Source: a virus. From it: 64,000 bases of DNA. Positions 53,545 to 62,675 of the stretch are shown piece by piece. The translations under genes were made by a program, and so were the position numbers. Location: positions 24,935 to 88,934 of the IMG/VR virus record IMGVR_UViG_3300044957_000861. One strand, given 5' to 3'. Each line of letters opens with the position of its first letter. Position 1 is the stretch's first letter. A model generated the notes under the pieces. The model made no database searches. It had not been told where the DNA came from and worked only from the letters and a program-made list of their open reading frames with translations.

Positions 53545-54801
53545 TTATATTGTTACAGCCACTTGAACCTCAATGTTCTTGAGTTCAAATGCTGGTGTCA
53601 GCACGAGATCAACAAACGCCTTGTTTTCAGCTGGGAAGTAACTTACTGTGAAGTCACTATCCAGCAAGGCACCTACTTGTTGCATGCCGCGTAGTGCAGA
53701 AGTAATTGCAGTTTCCATTGAGTTGCGTGTTTGCAACGTCGATGCTTCGCCAACAAACTTCTGGCACACTTGTCTCACGAGAAGCGCAGCTTCCGTGACA
53801 ATTCTCATTGTAGAAACTCTTGTGTAATCCGATGATGATCCAGCCATTGTCAAACCTTCAACAAAAACTGGAATCTTATTGAAGTTAAGAGCAATAAAGT
53901 TTACGCCAAGATCAGCAAGTTTTTCTTGCTGTGTTCTAGTAGGATTGTATCTTAGTTGGGCAACGTTATAAGCGGTCTTGTTTACTGGTGATGTAAACGA
54001 TGACATTCTACTTATTGCGGCAGCAAAAGCTGATGCTCCGTTTGCGTAACCCCAGGAAGTATCATAATTCACTGGCTTAGCTTCGGCTGCGATTACAACA
54101 AGATGTCTACCAATTTCTGTCATTGAACCAGAATCTCTGGAGATCAAATTTGCTGGACCTGCGTTGGAGTTGTAAATGTGTGATGATACTTGAGCCGGAG
54201 TCATAAACTCACTTGTTCCAACATACGGTTTTATTCCCATAACCGCAAAGCAGGAGCGTGAGTTTTGAGAAATTTCGTTAACCTTAGTTGCGACCTTAAG
54301 AGCCCAACTACCAGTACCAGTGCCGTTGTTTGCATAAAAACCAAATTCTGGGTCATCTGAAGGAGTTGCTGGATTTTCCCACTCATCTGGGTGTGAGCCA
54401 CGACCCCAAGGGACAATAATATCTGGCTGTGCTGCTTCTGCTGCCTCAAACGCTGCATCAAAAACATTTCCGCCACCAGAAGCAGCGTATGTTGCGCTTG
54501 TTATTGATCCAGTAGTGTGATTAAAAGATGAATCTGCTGGCAGTGGAACAATGTGAATTCTTTCTGCTCCACCAGCAATCAACTCAAAATAACCTCTGTG
54601 AGCATCTGAATCTTCTCCAAATGCTGTAATAACGTCCTGTTCTGATGTTGCTTGAACAACGTCAAGATCTTTTACGTTACCCGTACCATCATCAGTGCTT
54701 CTTTTGGTAATGAGAACAACTCTTGGGCCAACTGGGATATCTTGACGAGAGATGCTATAGAATCTGTCTTTAATAACTGTTTTTACACCTGGTAGAGCCA
54801 T
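53545..54801 (-). CDS. Tail sheath protein (major)
   Basis: This protein of 418 residues has GGAGG upstream. The N-terminus MALPGVKTVIKDRFYSISRQ and the early PVGPRVVLITKRST are typical of sheath proteins (PGV start, then a strand exchanged with the neighbouring subunit). The C-terminal domain ends in FVDLVLTPAFELKNIEVQVA, the usual sheath strand with alternating hydrophobics. The middle region has the AFGEDSDAHRGYFELIAGGA segment common to sheaths. It forms the contractile sheath around the tube. Confidence 0.9.
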   Translation of the reverse strand: MALPGVKTVIKDRFYSISRQDIPVGPRVVLITKRSTDDGTGNVKDLDVVQATSEQDVITAFGEDSDAHRGYFELIAGGAERIHIVPLPADSSFNHTTGSITSATYAASGGGNVFDAAFEAAEAAQPDIIVPWGRGSHPDEWENPATPSDDPEFGFYANNGTGTGSWALKVATKVNEISQNSRSCFAVMGIKPYVGTSEFMTPAQVSSHIYNSNAGPANLISRDSGSMTEIGRHLVVIAAEAKPVNYDTSWGYANGASAFAAAISRMSSFTSPVNKTAYNVAQLRYNPTRTQQEKLADLGVNFIALNFNKIPVFVEGLTMAGSSSDYTRVSTMRIVTEAALLVRQVCQKFVGEASTLQTRNSMETAITSALRGMQQVGALLDSDFTVSYFPAENKAFVDLVLTPAFELKNIEVQVAVTI

Positions 54802-54848
54802 TAGCTTTTAAACCTCCGCTTGCAGCGACAATATCTTTTTACTTCGTA

Positions 54849-54878
54849 TTTATAGTAATGACCATAGCTTAAAAACAA
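54849..54878 (-). promoter_or_regulatory. Possible promoter before the tail sheath gene
   Basis: In the 92-base gap before the sheath gene, the minus strand has TTGTTT (54873-54878), an 18-base spacer, then TATAAA (54849-54854). This is close to a sigma-70-like -35/-10 pair. It would drive the highly expressed sheath and tube genes. The call rests on sequence pattern only. Confidence 0.5.
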
Positions 54879-54893
54879 ACTACAATATAAAAA

Positions 54894-55637
54894 TTATGAA
54901 TCTGGAGTTGCACTTTGATGCAGGTCTATTATGTTTAATTCTGTGTTCTCATATGAGGGGGTGGCGCTATTGTCAAAATCATAAAAACTATCCCATAGTT
55001 CTTTTTCATAAGCCATATACCTTCTTACATCTATTACTATTTTTTCTATTTTTTCTATTTCCATACCGATAAGCTTTTCGGTCGTCAACATATAGGTTAC
55101 TGTTCTTTTACAAATATCTGTTGATTCCCTGTTTTCCTCAGAATCAGATAGTCTTCTAGCGTATACAAACTCAGAGGCTCCTAATCTTTTAAAAACAGGA
55201 GTATGTTCCAGCATAAAGTCTTCAAAAGTCTCCATTATTTTGTCTGCCGCCTCTGGACCTGAATATCTCGCAAGCGCTCCTTTTAATTTACCAGATTCAG
55301 ATTTTGTAATAATTGAAAAAGATATTATATTTTGAAATCTTTGACCATATATTGCAAAGTTTTCACTTGGAGATATCCTTGTTTTTGGCTTTGGCTCAAC
55401 AGAATGAGCCCTTTTAAGTTCCAAACCATATACTATAACTGGATATTCTGCATAGTCTCCTGATTGAGTTGGTTTAATTTTAATCATTGGATAGGCGTTT
55501 TCCCACAGTGATTTTACAACAGTTATAAACTCAATATAGGTCAAATTGCCATGAGCCTGAAGTGGGGGTCCACCAAGCCTATTATGGTTTATTTCATTGA
55601 TATTTGGAACTGGAAATCTTATTGGATTTTGTGGCAT
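54894..55637 (-). CDS. Neck/tail terminator candidate
   Basis: This protein of 247 residues has GAGG before the ATG. It combines an N-terminal helical part (LTYIEFITVVKSLWENAYPM) with beta strands (YPVIVYGLELKRAHS, RFQNIISFSIITKSESGK), a helix with MIKETFEDF-like features (DKIMETFEDFMLEH), and later SEFVYARRL. Its place between neck candidates and the sheath, and the helix-strand layout, suggest a tail terminator or tail completion protein. The family is not certain. Confidence 0.6.
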   Translation of the reverse strand: MPQNPIRFPVPNINEINHNRLGGPPLQAHGNLTYIEFITVVKSLWENAYPMIKIKPTQSGDYAEYPVIVYGLELKRAHSVEPKPKTRISPSENFAIYGQRFQNIISFSIITKSESGKLKGALARYSGPEAADKIMETFEDFMLEHTPVFKRLGASEFVYARRLSDSEENRESTDICKRTVTYMLTTEKLIGMEIEKIEKIVIDVRRYMAYEKELWDSFYDFDNSATPSYENTELNIIDLHQSATPDS

Positions 55638-57250
55638 TATACACCTCTTCCTGTGGCAATATTAAAGGAAATTTCCCTCAAAGTTCTTGAAGATTGAACT
55701 GTTATATTAAAATACATTTTTCCTTTAATTTGCTTATCACCATACATTTCTAATTTATAGTTCCTAACTATATCTAATTGTTTTAGATATTTAAGAAGAG
55801 ATTCTACTGTTGAATTAGCTTTACTGTAATTAAATTTTCCTATTGCATTATTTCCGATTGATTGCACTTCTGATATTAGCATTGCTGCAAGTCTAACATT
55901 AGAAGAATCTTTAAAGTTTTCACTAATAGACTTAGTTATATCTCCGCTCAAATATACGTCATATTGACCTATAAATCTTCTTGACCTGCCTCCTCTTGTT
56001 ATGCAATTTACTCCTTTTTCAAACAAGGCTTTGACTTCGTTGATTTTTGGATCATTCCCATAAATTGAAAGAGCTGACGGTATTCTTTGTTTGCTTAATC
56101 CTATATTTACTTGAGTAGAACTTAACATGCCAGCAACTGCAGCTGCAACAGAAGCAGTATACGATCTTTGCATTTGCTTATGATTAAACACAGCTTCCCC
56201 ATAAACAAGGATTATATGTTTTCCATAGTCTTCTGTAATAAAACCATCAGAATCAACACTACTAGGTATTTCAAAATTTTTGGACAAAAGAACGGGAATG
56301 TCAGAATAAGACATCCCTTGATTTCTTGACCCAAGTATTCCCATGGTTATTTCGCCGGTATTTTCCTGTATTCTATTGCAAACTAGCGATAATTGTTTTG
56401 CGTAATTAACATCCCCTGTATTAATCATAGATGCTTCAAGTGGAACTATTATATCTATAAATTCATATTGCTCTATAAGATTATAACATTCTGCTAATCT
56501 ATTATAGTGTGATTCGTAAAAGCTAAATGTATCATTAAAAGTGTCTTTGAATATTTTTACATTTCTTTCTGCGACATTATCAACATATTCGCTCATATAC
56601 CCACATGACATAATGTATATATCCCTTGCACCACAGCTGTAGGCGTCAAATACCCCTCTTAAAAGAGGTGAATTATAATCTGCCCTTAATGTATCTATAG
56701 CTTCTTGAATTGATCTTATTTTTTGTATTCCGTATGGCTCAACTGCATCTGTATGTCCTATTAGTAAAACATTATTTGTTTCAAATTGTCCTATTTCTCT
56801 ATATTTTGACTTTTCATTTAATAAAACTGATTTTTCAACCATAGAATAATTGGAATAGTTTGGAGTTGAACTCCAATCATCTGGACTTGAAGCGCTTTTT
56901 TTTATTGTTACAGGTATCTCTTTTATGTCCAAAACACCGTCTACTGATGCTGTTATGGCAACTGTATATTGTCCAGGAAATATGTTTGCTGGAATTTTGG
57001 CGAGGAGCAAATAAGAACCTTCAGATACTCTTGTTATGGAACTTCCATCGCTAAATGTTTGCTTGTACTGTGGAGTGGAAGCTAGCGCTGCATCTATGAA
57101 AAATATTTGTGGACCGAATATATTTGCTCCACCTGAGTTAAAACCTCTTCTTAAAAAAACGGAAATATTAGTTGATGGATCAACATAGTCATAGCCCGAT
57201 CTATAAACAAAAGGTATTGTGAGCTCTTGAGATGGATTTGCTACTAACAT
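55637..57250 (-). CDS. Second sheath-like protein with N-terminal Ig-like region
   Basis: This protein of about 537 residues starts at ATG 57250 (MLVANPSQELTIPF), two bases after the previous stop. The upstream TTG at 57292 is less likely. Residues 1-130 look like an Ig-like beta domain. The rest has sheath features: QRSYTASVAAAVAGMLSSTQ, then IPSALSIYG, a helical segment, and a C-terminal strand KGKMYFNITVQSSRTLREIS that matches the end of the main sheath protein. It may cap the sheath at the neck or form a distinct ring. Two sheath-like genes flank the terminator candidate. Confidence 0.75.
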   Translation of the reverse strand: MLVANPSQELTIPFVYRSGYDYVDPSTNISVFLRRGFNSGGANIFGPQIFFIDAALASTPQYKQTFSDGSSITRVSEGSYLLLAKIPANIFPGQYTVAITASVDGVLDIKEIPVTIKKSASSPDDWSSTPNYSNYSMVEKSVLLNEKSKYREIGQFETNNVLLIGHTDAVEPYGIQKIRSIQEAIDTLRADYNSPLLRGVFDAYSCGARDIYIMSCGYMSEYVDNVAERNVKIFKDTFNDTFSFYESHYNRLAECYNLIEQYEFIDIIVPLEASMINTGDVNYAKQLSLVCNRIQENTGEITMGILGSRNQGMSYSDIPVLLSKNFEIPSSVDSDGFITEDYGKHIILVYGEAVFNHKQMQRSYTASVAAAVAGMLSSTQVNIGLSKQRIPSALSIYGNDPKINEVKALFEKGVNCITRGGRSRRFIGQYDVYLSGDITKSISENFKDSSNVRLAAMLISEVQSIGNNAIGKFNYSKANSTVESLLKYLKQLDIVRNYKLEMYGDKQIKGKMYFNITVQSSRTLREISFNIATGRGV

Positions 57251-57252
57251 GA

Positions 57253-57633
57253 TTAATTTGCTGGTTCTTCTTTTGTTGCACCGACTGTCCAAAAATCTAT
57301 TTTTCCATATCTACCCCTTACTGGATAGCATTCTTCTATAAGATATAGGGAGTAGTCTTCCAATAAGGATTCTGATTCTTCATATATTCTGTCTCCTGGT
57401 TTTGGGTTGACCACTGATTCAAAATAATAAATTCTATCTGAATTTACTAGTAACCCTTCCGTTCTTTCTTCTTTGGTTGAAGCCAAATACCTTGATGCGG
57501 CTGTCACATGTCTTGTGGTTATTTTTTCAAATCTATCAGAATACATCCCATCATCAGAAAGTCGTCTCTGAAGTAGAATGTCATGTCCCCATTCTTTTAG
57601 AATTTTTTTAAATATTGAATTAGAATTAATCAT
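57253..57633 (-). CDS. Head-tail connector/neck candidate
   Basis: This protein of 126 residues starts inside the end of the previous gene (8-base overlap). It contains NPKPGDRIYEESE, LIEECYPVRGRYGKIDFWTV and a final GATKEE. This looks like small beta-barrel head-closure or stopper proteins, whose sequences often have PGDRI and RGRxGxxxFWTVG. It lies between another neck candidate and the sheath-like protein. The assignment is by pattern and gene order. Confidence 0.6.
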   Translation of the reverse strand: MINSNSIFKKILKEWGHDILLQRRLSDDGMYSDRFEKITTRHVTAASRYLASTKEERTEGLLVNSDRIYYFESVVNPKPGDRIYEESESLLEDYSLYLIEECYPVRGRYGKIDFWTVGATKEEPAN

Positions 57634-58534
57634 ACTGCCTTAAATCTCTATCAAAACTTGGCTCGTCTTTTACGGTGACTGCTCTACCTGGACCATATAA
57701 TTCTATATCAGAAAGATAAACATATTTGCCTGTAGATGGATCAATTCTTTTCCCTGAAGTTTTTGTTTTTGCTGAAGGAAATCCTTTTGGCATTACGCCC
57801 TTCATAGAAACCTTTTTGGCTAAAACCTCTCTCCTAAGAGCAGCGGCTATCTGGCACCAAGTTGTTGCATTTGACCTGGTTGCCACCTCTCTAGGTGCTG
57901 ATCTATTGGTTATTTCTAAGTCAGCCAATTTTAAAGACAACTCATCGTCGCCACCAAGGCCATATGTTCTACTAAGTTCACATGCAGTAGCAGCTTTTAT
58001 GTATTCTAGTATTGTAAATGGCAGTGTTGATCCGTCTATATCATCATTGAGTTTATAAATTTCTTTTATCTCTACAGAATAATGATAGATCATTTCCCCA
58101 ATCTCAATTAAAGATGCGTCTGGAAAAATTGGTAGCAGTTCTTCTGGATCAAGATAAAGTGGCGTTAAATCTGGGGCAAACATAATTGTTTCGTCTAACC
58201 TTAGGGTAACAGTCGGCTTATATTCAGCCGTACTTGTACTAGCGTATATGTTAGTTCTTGAAATAATTGTTTTATATGGTGTTGTTGCAGTAACCCCAGT
58301 AAATGTTACGGCATAGGCTCCAGGCTGTGTTGGGGTAAAGTTATAAAAATACTCAGAAGTTGAACCATTATGGGGAGTAGCTAATGTGTTGACTATTTCT
58401 TGTTCTTTTGAATTAACAATTCTAACACTAACAGTGGTCATGGTGGCATCAACCTGATTCCCGTTGGAATTTTGGTCAAGAAACTTTACTTTTAATTTTA
58501 CAGTGTCATTTACAAGCACATTGCTAGTAGACAT
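57626..58534 (-). CDS. Neck/head-completion candidate with N-terminal Ig-like domain
   Basis: This is a 302-residue protein with GGAG upstream. Residues 1-95 have the pattern of a bacterial Ig-like domain (VLVNDTVKLKVKFLDQNSNG ... PGAYAVTFTG). Residues 110-260 are helical, with LSRTYGLGGDDELSLKLADL and WCQIAAALRREVLAKK, a layout seen in head-completion or adaptor proteins next to the portal. The C-terminus is basic and Gly-rich. It is the first clear structural gene after the oxygenase block. Confidence 0.6.
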   Translation of the reverse strand: MSTSNVLVNDTVKLKVKFLDQNSNGNQVDATMTTVSVRIVNSKEQEIVNTLATPHNGSTSEYFYNFTPTQPGAYAVTFTGVTATTPYKTIISRTNIYASTSTAEYKPTVTLRLDETIMFAPDLTPLYLDPEELLPIFPDASLIEIGEMIYHYSVEIKEIYKLNDDIDGSTLPFTILEYIKAATACELSRTYGLGGDDELSLKLADLEITNRSAPREVATRSNATTWCQIAAALRREVLAKKVSMKGVMPKGFPSAKTKTSGKRIDPSTGKYVYLSDIELYGPGRAVTVKDEPSFDRDLRQYD

Positions 58535-58555
58535 AAGTCTCCAATTTTAAATCAA

Positions 58556-58585
58556 AATATAATAATATAGTAAAAGTATTATCAA
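58556..58585 (-). promoter_or_regulatory. Possible promoter before the neck genes
   Basis: The minus strand has TTGATA (58580-58585), an 18-base spacer and TATATT (58556-58561), each five of six to the sigma-70 consensus. It overlaps the stop of the small upstream gene. It would start the neck-tail block. The call is by pattern only. Confidence 0.5.
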
Positions 58586-58866
58586 CCTACTGCTATTTCA
58601 TTTGCTCCAGTTATATATATAACCTCTGCAGTTAATAATGCCGTGTAGTCTTCATTTTCTGGAACAACTGTAATTATTGCGTTGTTTTGAACTTCTAAAC
58701 TAACCAACGTAATAGTAGTTAAATTAGAGTAATCTTCATTTATAGCATAAAAAACCGATACGTTGGATACGGTAATTGGATTTGAATTTCCAGGCACGTA
58801 TATGTATAAGGTTCCAATATAGGAATATCTACTTTGATTGTAGTTTATTGGACTTCCGTAAAACAT
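58582..58866 (-). CDS. Small beta-rich protein, unknown
   Basis: This protein of 94 residues has AGGAG before its ATG. It is Tyr, Asn, Thr and Ile-rich and seems all-beta. A motif is repeated: NEDYSNLTTITLVSLE and NEDYTALLTAEVIYIT, about 32 residues apart, so it may be made of two or three similar hairpins. It is located between the oxygenases and the neck genes. It could be a small virion decoration protein. I do not recognise a family. Confidence 0.65.
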   Translation of the reverse strand: MFYGSPINYNQSRYSYIGTLYIYVPGNSNPITVSNVSVFYAINEDYSNLTTITLVSLEVQNNAIITVVPENEDYTALLTAEVIYITGANEIAVG

Positions 58867-58920
58867 GGCGGCTCCTAATTATAACTACCATAATAGTAAT
58901 ATTATATTTTTAATATATTC

Positions 58921-59697
58921 CTAGTGTTTTTGAAAGAAAAGTGAGTCTTTTTTAAGGTTTTTCATCCATATTCTACCATCATTTGGATGAGAGTTTTCTG
59001 GACTTCCATATAGAAAAGAGCTTAAATATGCCACTCTTATTCCATCTACTACTGGTAAGACTTCGTGTGTTCCCACATAGTTGGCTGGGTAAATTGCCGC
59101 TGTTCCCATTTTTGGTTTATGCTCGTATTTTGCGTGTTTAAATTTTATTTGTCCACCCGTAAAATTGTAACCATTTAACTGTGACGCTGAATCAACGCAG
59201 TCGTTTAAGTATATATTAACACTTACTTTGGCATGTTTTGGATATTCATTTGCAATGCCAAGACTTTCTTGATACGGTACTTGGTCGTCGCAATGAGGGC
59301 CAATTCCCTGTCCTTTTGAATAGGTTGCAAAATGTCCTGCACTTCTCCACCAGCAAACAGTCGCAGCTTCTGGATATATCTTACAATACTCTACTAAAAC
59401 TTTATAAACGCAAGATTCCATTTCTTCTACAAGCTTTATTTGTTCAGCGGTTGGCTTTTCATCATGTCCATTGCACAATGGATTGATAAATCTTTCTGGA
59501 GCCAAAGAAACCTCATTTATATCAAATTTAAAACCAGTTTTGTTTACTGCATAGGTTTTACCATTTTCTTCAACATAAGTAAATGTGCCTTGCTCAAGTT
59601 TTCTTAAAAAGTTTATAAAATCAATTGTAAATTTTGGATCTATATCAAAAAGATTTTCAACTATACAAAGTCCACTTCCCATATCTGTTATTTTCAT
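58921..59697 (-). CDS. 2-oxoglutarate/Fe(II) oxygenase, paralogue 4
   Basis: This protein of 258 residues has the double-stranded beta-helix oxygenase motif. HxD is His135-Asp137 (PHCDDQ), the distal His is His211 (GTHEVLP), and Arg221 (GIRVAYLS) is placed to bind 2-oxoglutarate. A CWWRSAGH segment before HxD is shared by the four neighbours (WWKxxGH). The family hydroxylates proteins, nucleic acids or small molecules; the substrate is unknown. It is the shortest of the set, and its start overlaps the previous stop (TAATG). Confidence 0.88.
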   Translation of the reverse strand: MKITDMGSGLCIVENLFDIDPKFTIDFINFLRKLEQGTFTYVEENGKTYAVNKTGFKFDINEVSLAPERFINPLCNGHDEKPTAEQIKLVEEMESCVYKVLVEYCKIYPEAATVCWWRSAGHFATYSKGQGIGPHCDDQVPYQESLGIANEYPKHAKVSVNIYLNDCVDSASQLNGYNFTGGQIKFKHAKYEHKPKMGTAAIYPANYVGTHEVLPVVDGIRVAYLSSFLYGSPENSHPNDGRIWMKNLKKDSLFFQKH

Positions 59698-60572
59698 TAT
59701 TGACTCACTATTCTAAAATGCTCCGAGTATTCAGAATATCCTCTTTGTTTAAGGAACTTTTTATAATCTTCTATTAGTGTTGGCATGTAGAGATTTGTGG
59801 AAGTTTTTGACATTTCGGGTTCTTTTAATGGATCAGTTACAGATTCTCCTACTTTTTCATTTGGAGTTCCATGACTGTACCATCCTAAATAAGAATATCT
59901 TTCTCCAGATTCAACTGGTTTTACTTCGTGCGCTGCTATGTAATTGGATGGAAAAAACAATATATCACCTTTTTGAGGTTTGAAGTCAATGTCAAGATAA
60001 TTAAAATAGTGATGACCACCAGAAAAATTTGTTTCATCTATTTGAGATATTGAATCAACACAGTCATTTAAATAAAAAACTGTACTAACAGAGTTTCTTG
60101 TTGCCAGTTGATCTATCGGTGTCCAAACGTCGTAAACATAATCTGCACTTACATCAGAATGAGAGCCAAGATAAACCCCCTTTTTATACTGGACAATGTG
60201 CCCTTTTACCTTCCACCAAACGCATTTGACTGCCAGTGGAAATAACTCAAAATACTTAAGTAAATAACCATCTTTTGCTTCTTCAATAAAATCAAATATT
60301 TCTTTAAATTTTTCATCTGCGTACCTATGTATTGCAGATCCTCTTCCAGGCATTTGTTCTACGGAATCTTTTCCAAAAAAATATCCACTCTTATTTATGT
60401 AGCACTCTTCTTTTGTTTCTGGATTAATTGCCAGTTTATACATATCGCCTTTTTCTTTATTAATTGAGTCTCTTGCAAACTCCAATATATATTTCCAATC
60501 AAGATCTAAGGCTGATCTAAAAACTACAACACCTCCACCAAGATGCTCTGCTTCTACATTATTGTTTTTCAT
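59697..60572 (-). CDS. 2-oxoglutarate/Fe(II) oxygenase, paralogue 3
   Basis: The likely start is ATG 60572 (MKNNNVEAEHL), preceded by AAGGA at four to five bases and overlapping the previous gene by 14 bases; an upstream start at 60611 has no such site. The protein has about 291 residues. Motifs are His138-Asp140 (GSHSDVS), distal His215 (AAHEVKP) and Arg225 (GERYSYLG). The VWWKVKGH segment is conserved. Its C-terminus extends past the fold by about 55 residues. Role as for the neighbours; substrate unknown. Confidence 0.88.
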   Translation of the reverse strand: MKNNNVEAEHLGGGVVVFRSALDLDWKYILEFARDSINKEKGDMYKLAINPETKEECYINKSGYFFGKDSVEQMPGRGSAIHRYADEKFKEIFDFIEEAKDGYLLKYFELFPLAVKCVWWKVKGHIVQYKKGVYLGSHSDVSADYVYDVWTPIDQLATRNSVSTVFYLNDCVDSISQIDETNFSGGHHYFNYLDIDFKPQKGDILFFPSNYIAAHEVKPVESGERYSYLGWYSHGTPNEKVGESVTDPLKEPEMSKTSTNLYMPTLIEDYKKFLKQRGYSEYSEHFRIVSQ

Positions 60573-61506
60573 TTTTTCCTTTTTTGTGCGGGACATTTTC
60601 ACTAGTTCCACTACTATTTGGTCTCAATATAGTTGGTCTAAGAATATGATTTAATCTAGAATCACGCGAAGCTACCTCTAAGTCTTCATATCCATACTTG
60701 TCTAGTATATATGAAATATAGTCTTCCCTAAGTGTCTTAAGCCAAATTTGGCCTTGAGTTCCTATTGGAAGCTCTTCATTGGTAATAAATATGCCCCTAT
60801 CAGAATGGGAAGAGCCTTGTGCAAAATATCCTATGTATGCATATCGACTTCCGTTCTGGCAAGGTTCTATTTCATGGGTTCCTAAATAATTTGAAGGAAA
60901 AATTAAAACATCACCAGCTTTTGGTGTGTGATTTGCTTTGGCATATGGGAAAATTATTTCTCCATTATTATATTCATGTTTAATTATATCTTCTTTATTT
61001 TTTACAGAAGAATTTAAATAAATTATTGCTCCGACCACATTTCTGGTAGCCAATTGAAGATCTGGCTCAAAACCAGGTTGATAATTAACGTCATTGTCGT
61101 TATGCATGCCCATATCGCTACCAGGACCATAGGCTAAAACATGACCTAATGTTTTCCACCATATATTTCTTAATATCATTGGATAAATTTCTATGTATTT
61201 TAGAAGACTGGCATAAATAATATCTTCACAATTTTTAAAAAAATTAACTATATTTTTTGGGGTATTATTATCTACAAAATTCATTATATGACTAGCAGAT
61301 TTGTTAATATCTGAAATCAAGTATCTGTGACCACTCCTATTTATGGCGTAAGAAGTTTCCTCATCTTCTTTCACAATTGTATAGTCTTCTTCAATTGCTT
61401 TTTCTTTTAAAGAAGCCAAATATGGAATAACAGAATCTTGATCCACGCTTATGGCATTAGGGAAACAAACTATACCCATTCCATAATGAATCAGATCTGA
61501 TTTCAT
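60559..61506 (-). CDS. 2-oxoglutarate/Fe(II) oxygenase, paralogue 2
   Basis: This protein of 315 residues has motifs His135-Asp137 (GMHNDND), distal His211 (GTHEIEP) and Arg221 (GSRYAYIG), with NIWWKTLGH before HxD. The binding site upstream of ATG 61506 is weak, so translation may be coupled to the preceding gene, which ends 11 bases upstream. A basic, Asn/Pro-rich C-terminal tail of about 60 residues lies outside the fold. All metal and co-substrate ligands are kept, so it is predicted to be active. Confidence 0.88.
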   Translation of the reverse strand: MKSDLIHYGMGIVCFPNAISVDQDSVIPYLASLKEKAIEEDYTIVKEDEETSYAINRSGHRYLISDINKSASHIMNFVDNNTPKNIVNFFKNCEDIIYASLLKYIEIYPMILRNIWWKTLGHVLAYGPGSDMGMHNDNDVNYQPGFEPDLQLATRNVVGAIIYLNSSVKNKEDIIKHEYNNGEIIFPYAKANHTPKAGDVLIFPSNYLGTHEIEPCQNGSRYAYIGYFAQGSSHSDRGIFITNEELPIGTQGQIWLKTLREDYISYILDKYGYEDLEVASRDSRLNHILRPTILRPNSSGTSENVPHKKGKNEKQ

Positions 61507-61516
61507 CTTAGATCAT

Positions 61517-62671
61517 TTAACCAACTTGTTGTGGGCTGGTGTTGCAGGGTCCAGACTTTTCGGCTTTTTCTTCTGCGGCTTTTCTTTGATTTTCTGCAGC
61601 GCTAACTTCAGACATGTCTGGATCTGGAACCGATCCAACATCAACTGCATCATGCGTAGCATTATACTGGGCGACTTCCCTACCTTGGAATACTGGATTC
61701 CAACCAGGCTCAACACCACTCTCTGAGGCATTAAAATATATTGAATGGGGTGACTTACAATACATTTCATAATCATCATAAATATTATCAAACCAAACTG
61801 GAGGACACCACTTATGACTCTTTTTTTCTTCAACAACAACTATTCCAGCTTTCAAATCATTATCTCCCTGACCAAAGAAAGTAAGATAGCTATATCTCAC
61901 TCCTTTGCCCATTGATTCAACATCGTGAGAAGCTACATAGTTTGTGGGAAAAAATATAATATCTCCTTTTTGCGGCTTATAAGAAATGCCAAGATGTACG
62001 AATCTTAAATTTCCACCCGTAAAATTTTTACCGTTTAGTTCGTCTTCCGACTCAACATGATCGTTAAAATAAACAAGAGCGCCACACGTTTGGCGAGATG
62101 CAACCATCCCCTTTGGCATGTACCTAACGCCTTTTGTTACCTTATAATTTGTGTCATTGTCTGCGTGGCAACCGAGCCTACCACCATCTCCATATCTAAG
62201 TATGTGGCCCCTAGTTTTCCACCAAATACTTCCAATCATAAGAGGATAGTGGTCTATGTACTTAATGAGACACTTGTATATTTGTTCTTCAATGTAATAA
62301 AAAAATTTTACAACATCTTCTGGCGTATTGGATGTAACTGGATCAAGTAGTCTGACTGGAGCAGCCGGAACATCAACTAACCTATACCTAAATCCATCCT
62401 CGTTTATACCAAACTTTTCTCCATCTACTTCAATGTATTTCCATCTTTCTTTGTGTGCTTCTTCAGCTTTTTCATCTATATGCCTAAGAATTAGGTCTTG
62501 ATCTATGCTGAATGCATTTCTGAATACAACAACTCCAGCTCCGAGCACCTCACACTTGAATGCTCCTATCTCATTGATTACATCCTCATCTACCTTTGGA
62601 GATACCGGAAATGATATTGCATTTTCGTTATCGATATTTTGCTCTGTAATTGCACTGCTTCCATATGACAT
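61517..62671 (-). CDS. 2-oxoglutarate/Fe(II) oxygenase, paralogue 1 (longest)
   Basis: This protein of 384 residues follows the peroxidase-fold gene by four bases, with GGGG before the ATG. Motifs are His169-Asp171 (GCHADND), distal His249 (ASHDVES) and Arg259 (GVRYSYLT); SIWWKTRGH precedes them. The first 35 residues and the last 100 are extra; the tail is acidic and Ala/Glu-rich. It is closest in motif to paralogue 2 (NDTNY versus NDVNY after HxD). It is predicted to be active; substrate unknown. Confidence 0.88.
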   Translation of the reverse strand: MSYGSSAITEQNIDNENAISFPVSPKVDEDVINEIGAFKCEVLGAGVVVFRNAFSIDQDLILRHIDEKAEEAHKERWKYIEVDGEKFGINEDGFRYRLVDVPAAPVRLLDPVTSNTPEDVVKFFYYIEEQIYKCLIKYIDHYPLMIGSIWWKTRGHILRYGDGGRLGCHADNDTNYKVTKGVRYMPKGMVASRQTCGALVYFNDHVESEDELNGKNFTGGNLRFVHLGISYKPQKGDIIFFPTNYVASHDVESMGKGVRYSYLTFFGQGDNDLKAGIVVVEEKKSHKWCPPVWFDNIYDDYEMYCKSPHSIYFNASESGVEPGWNPVFQGREVAQYNATHDAVDVGSVPDPDMSEVSAAENQRKAAEEKAEKSGPCNTSPQQVG

Positions 62672-62675
62672 ATTT

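Noticed and set aside
61513-61839. Additional 108-residue minus-strand ORF
   Set aside because: It overlaps the oxygenase gene in another frame, has no binding site, and the oxygenase frame carries the conserved family motifs downstream. It is a shadow.
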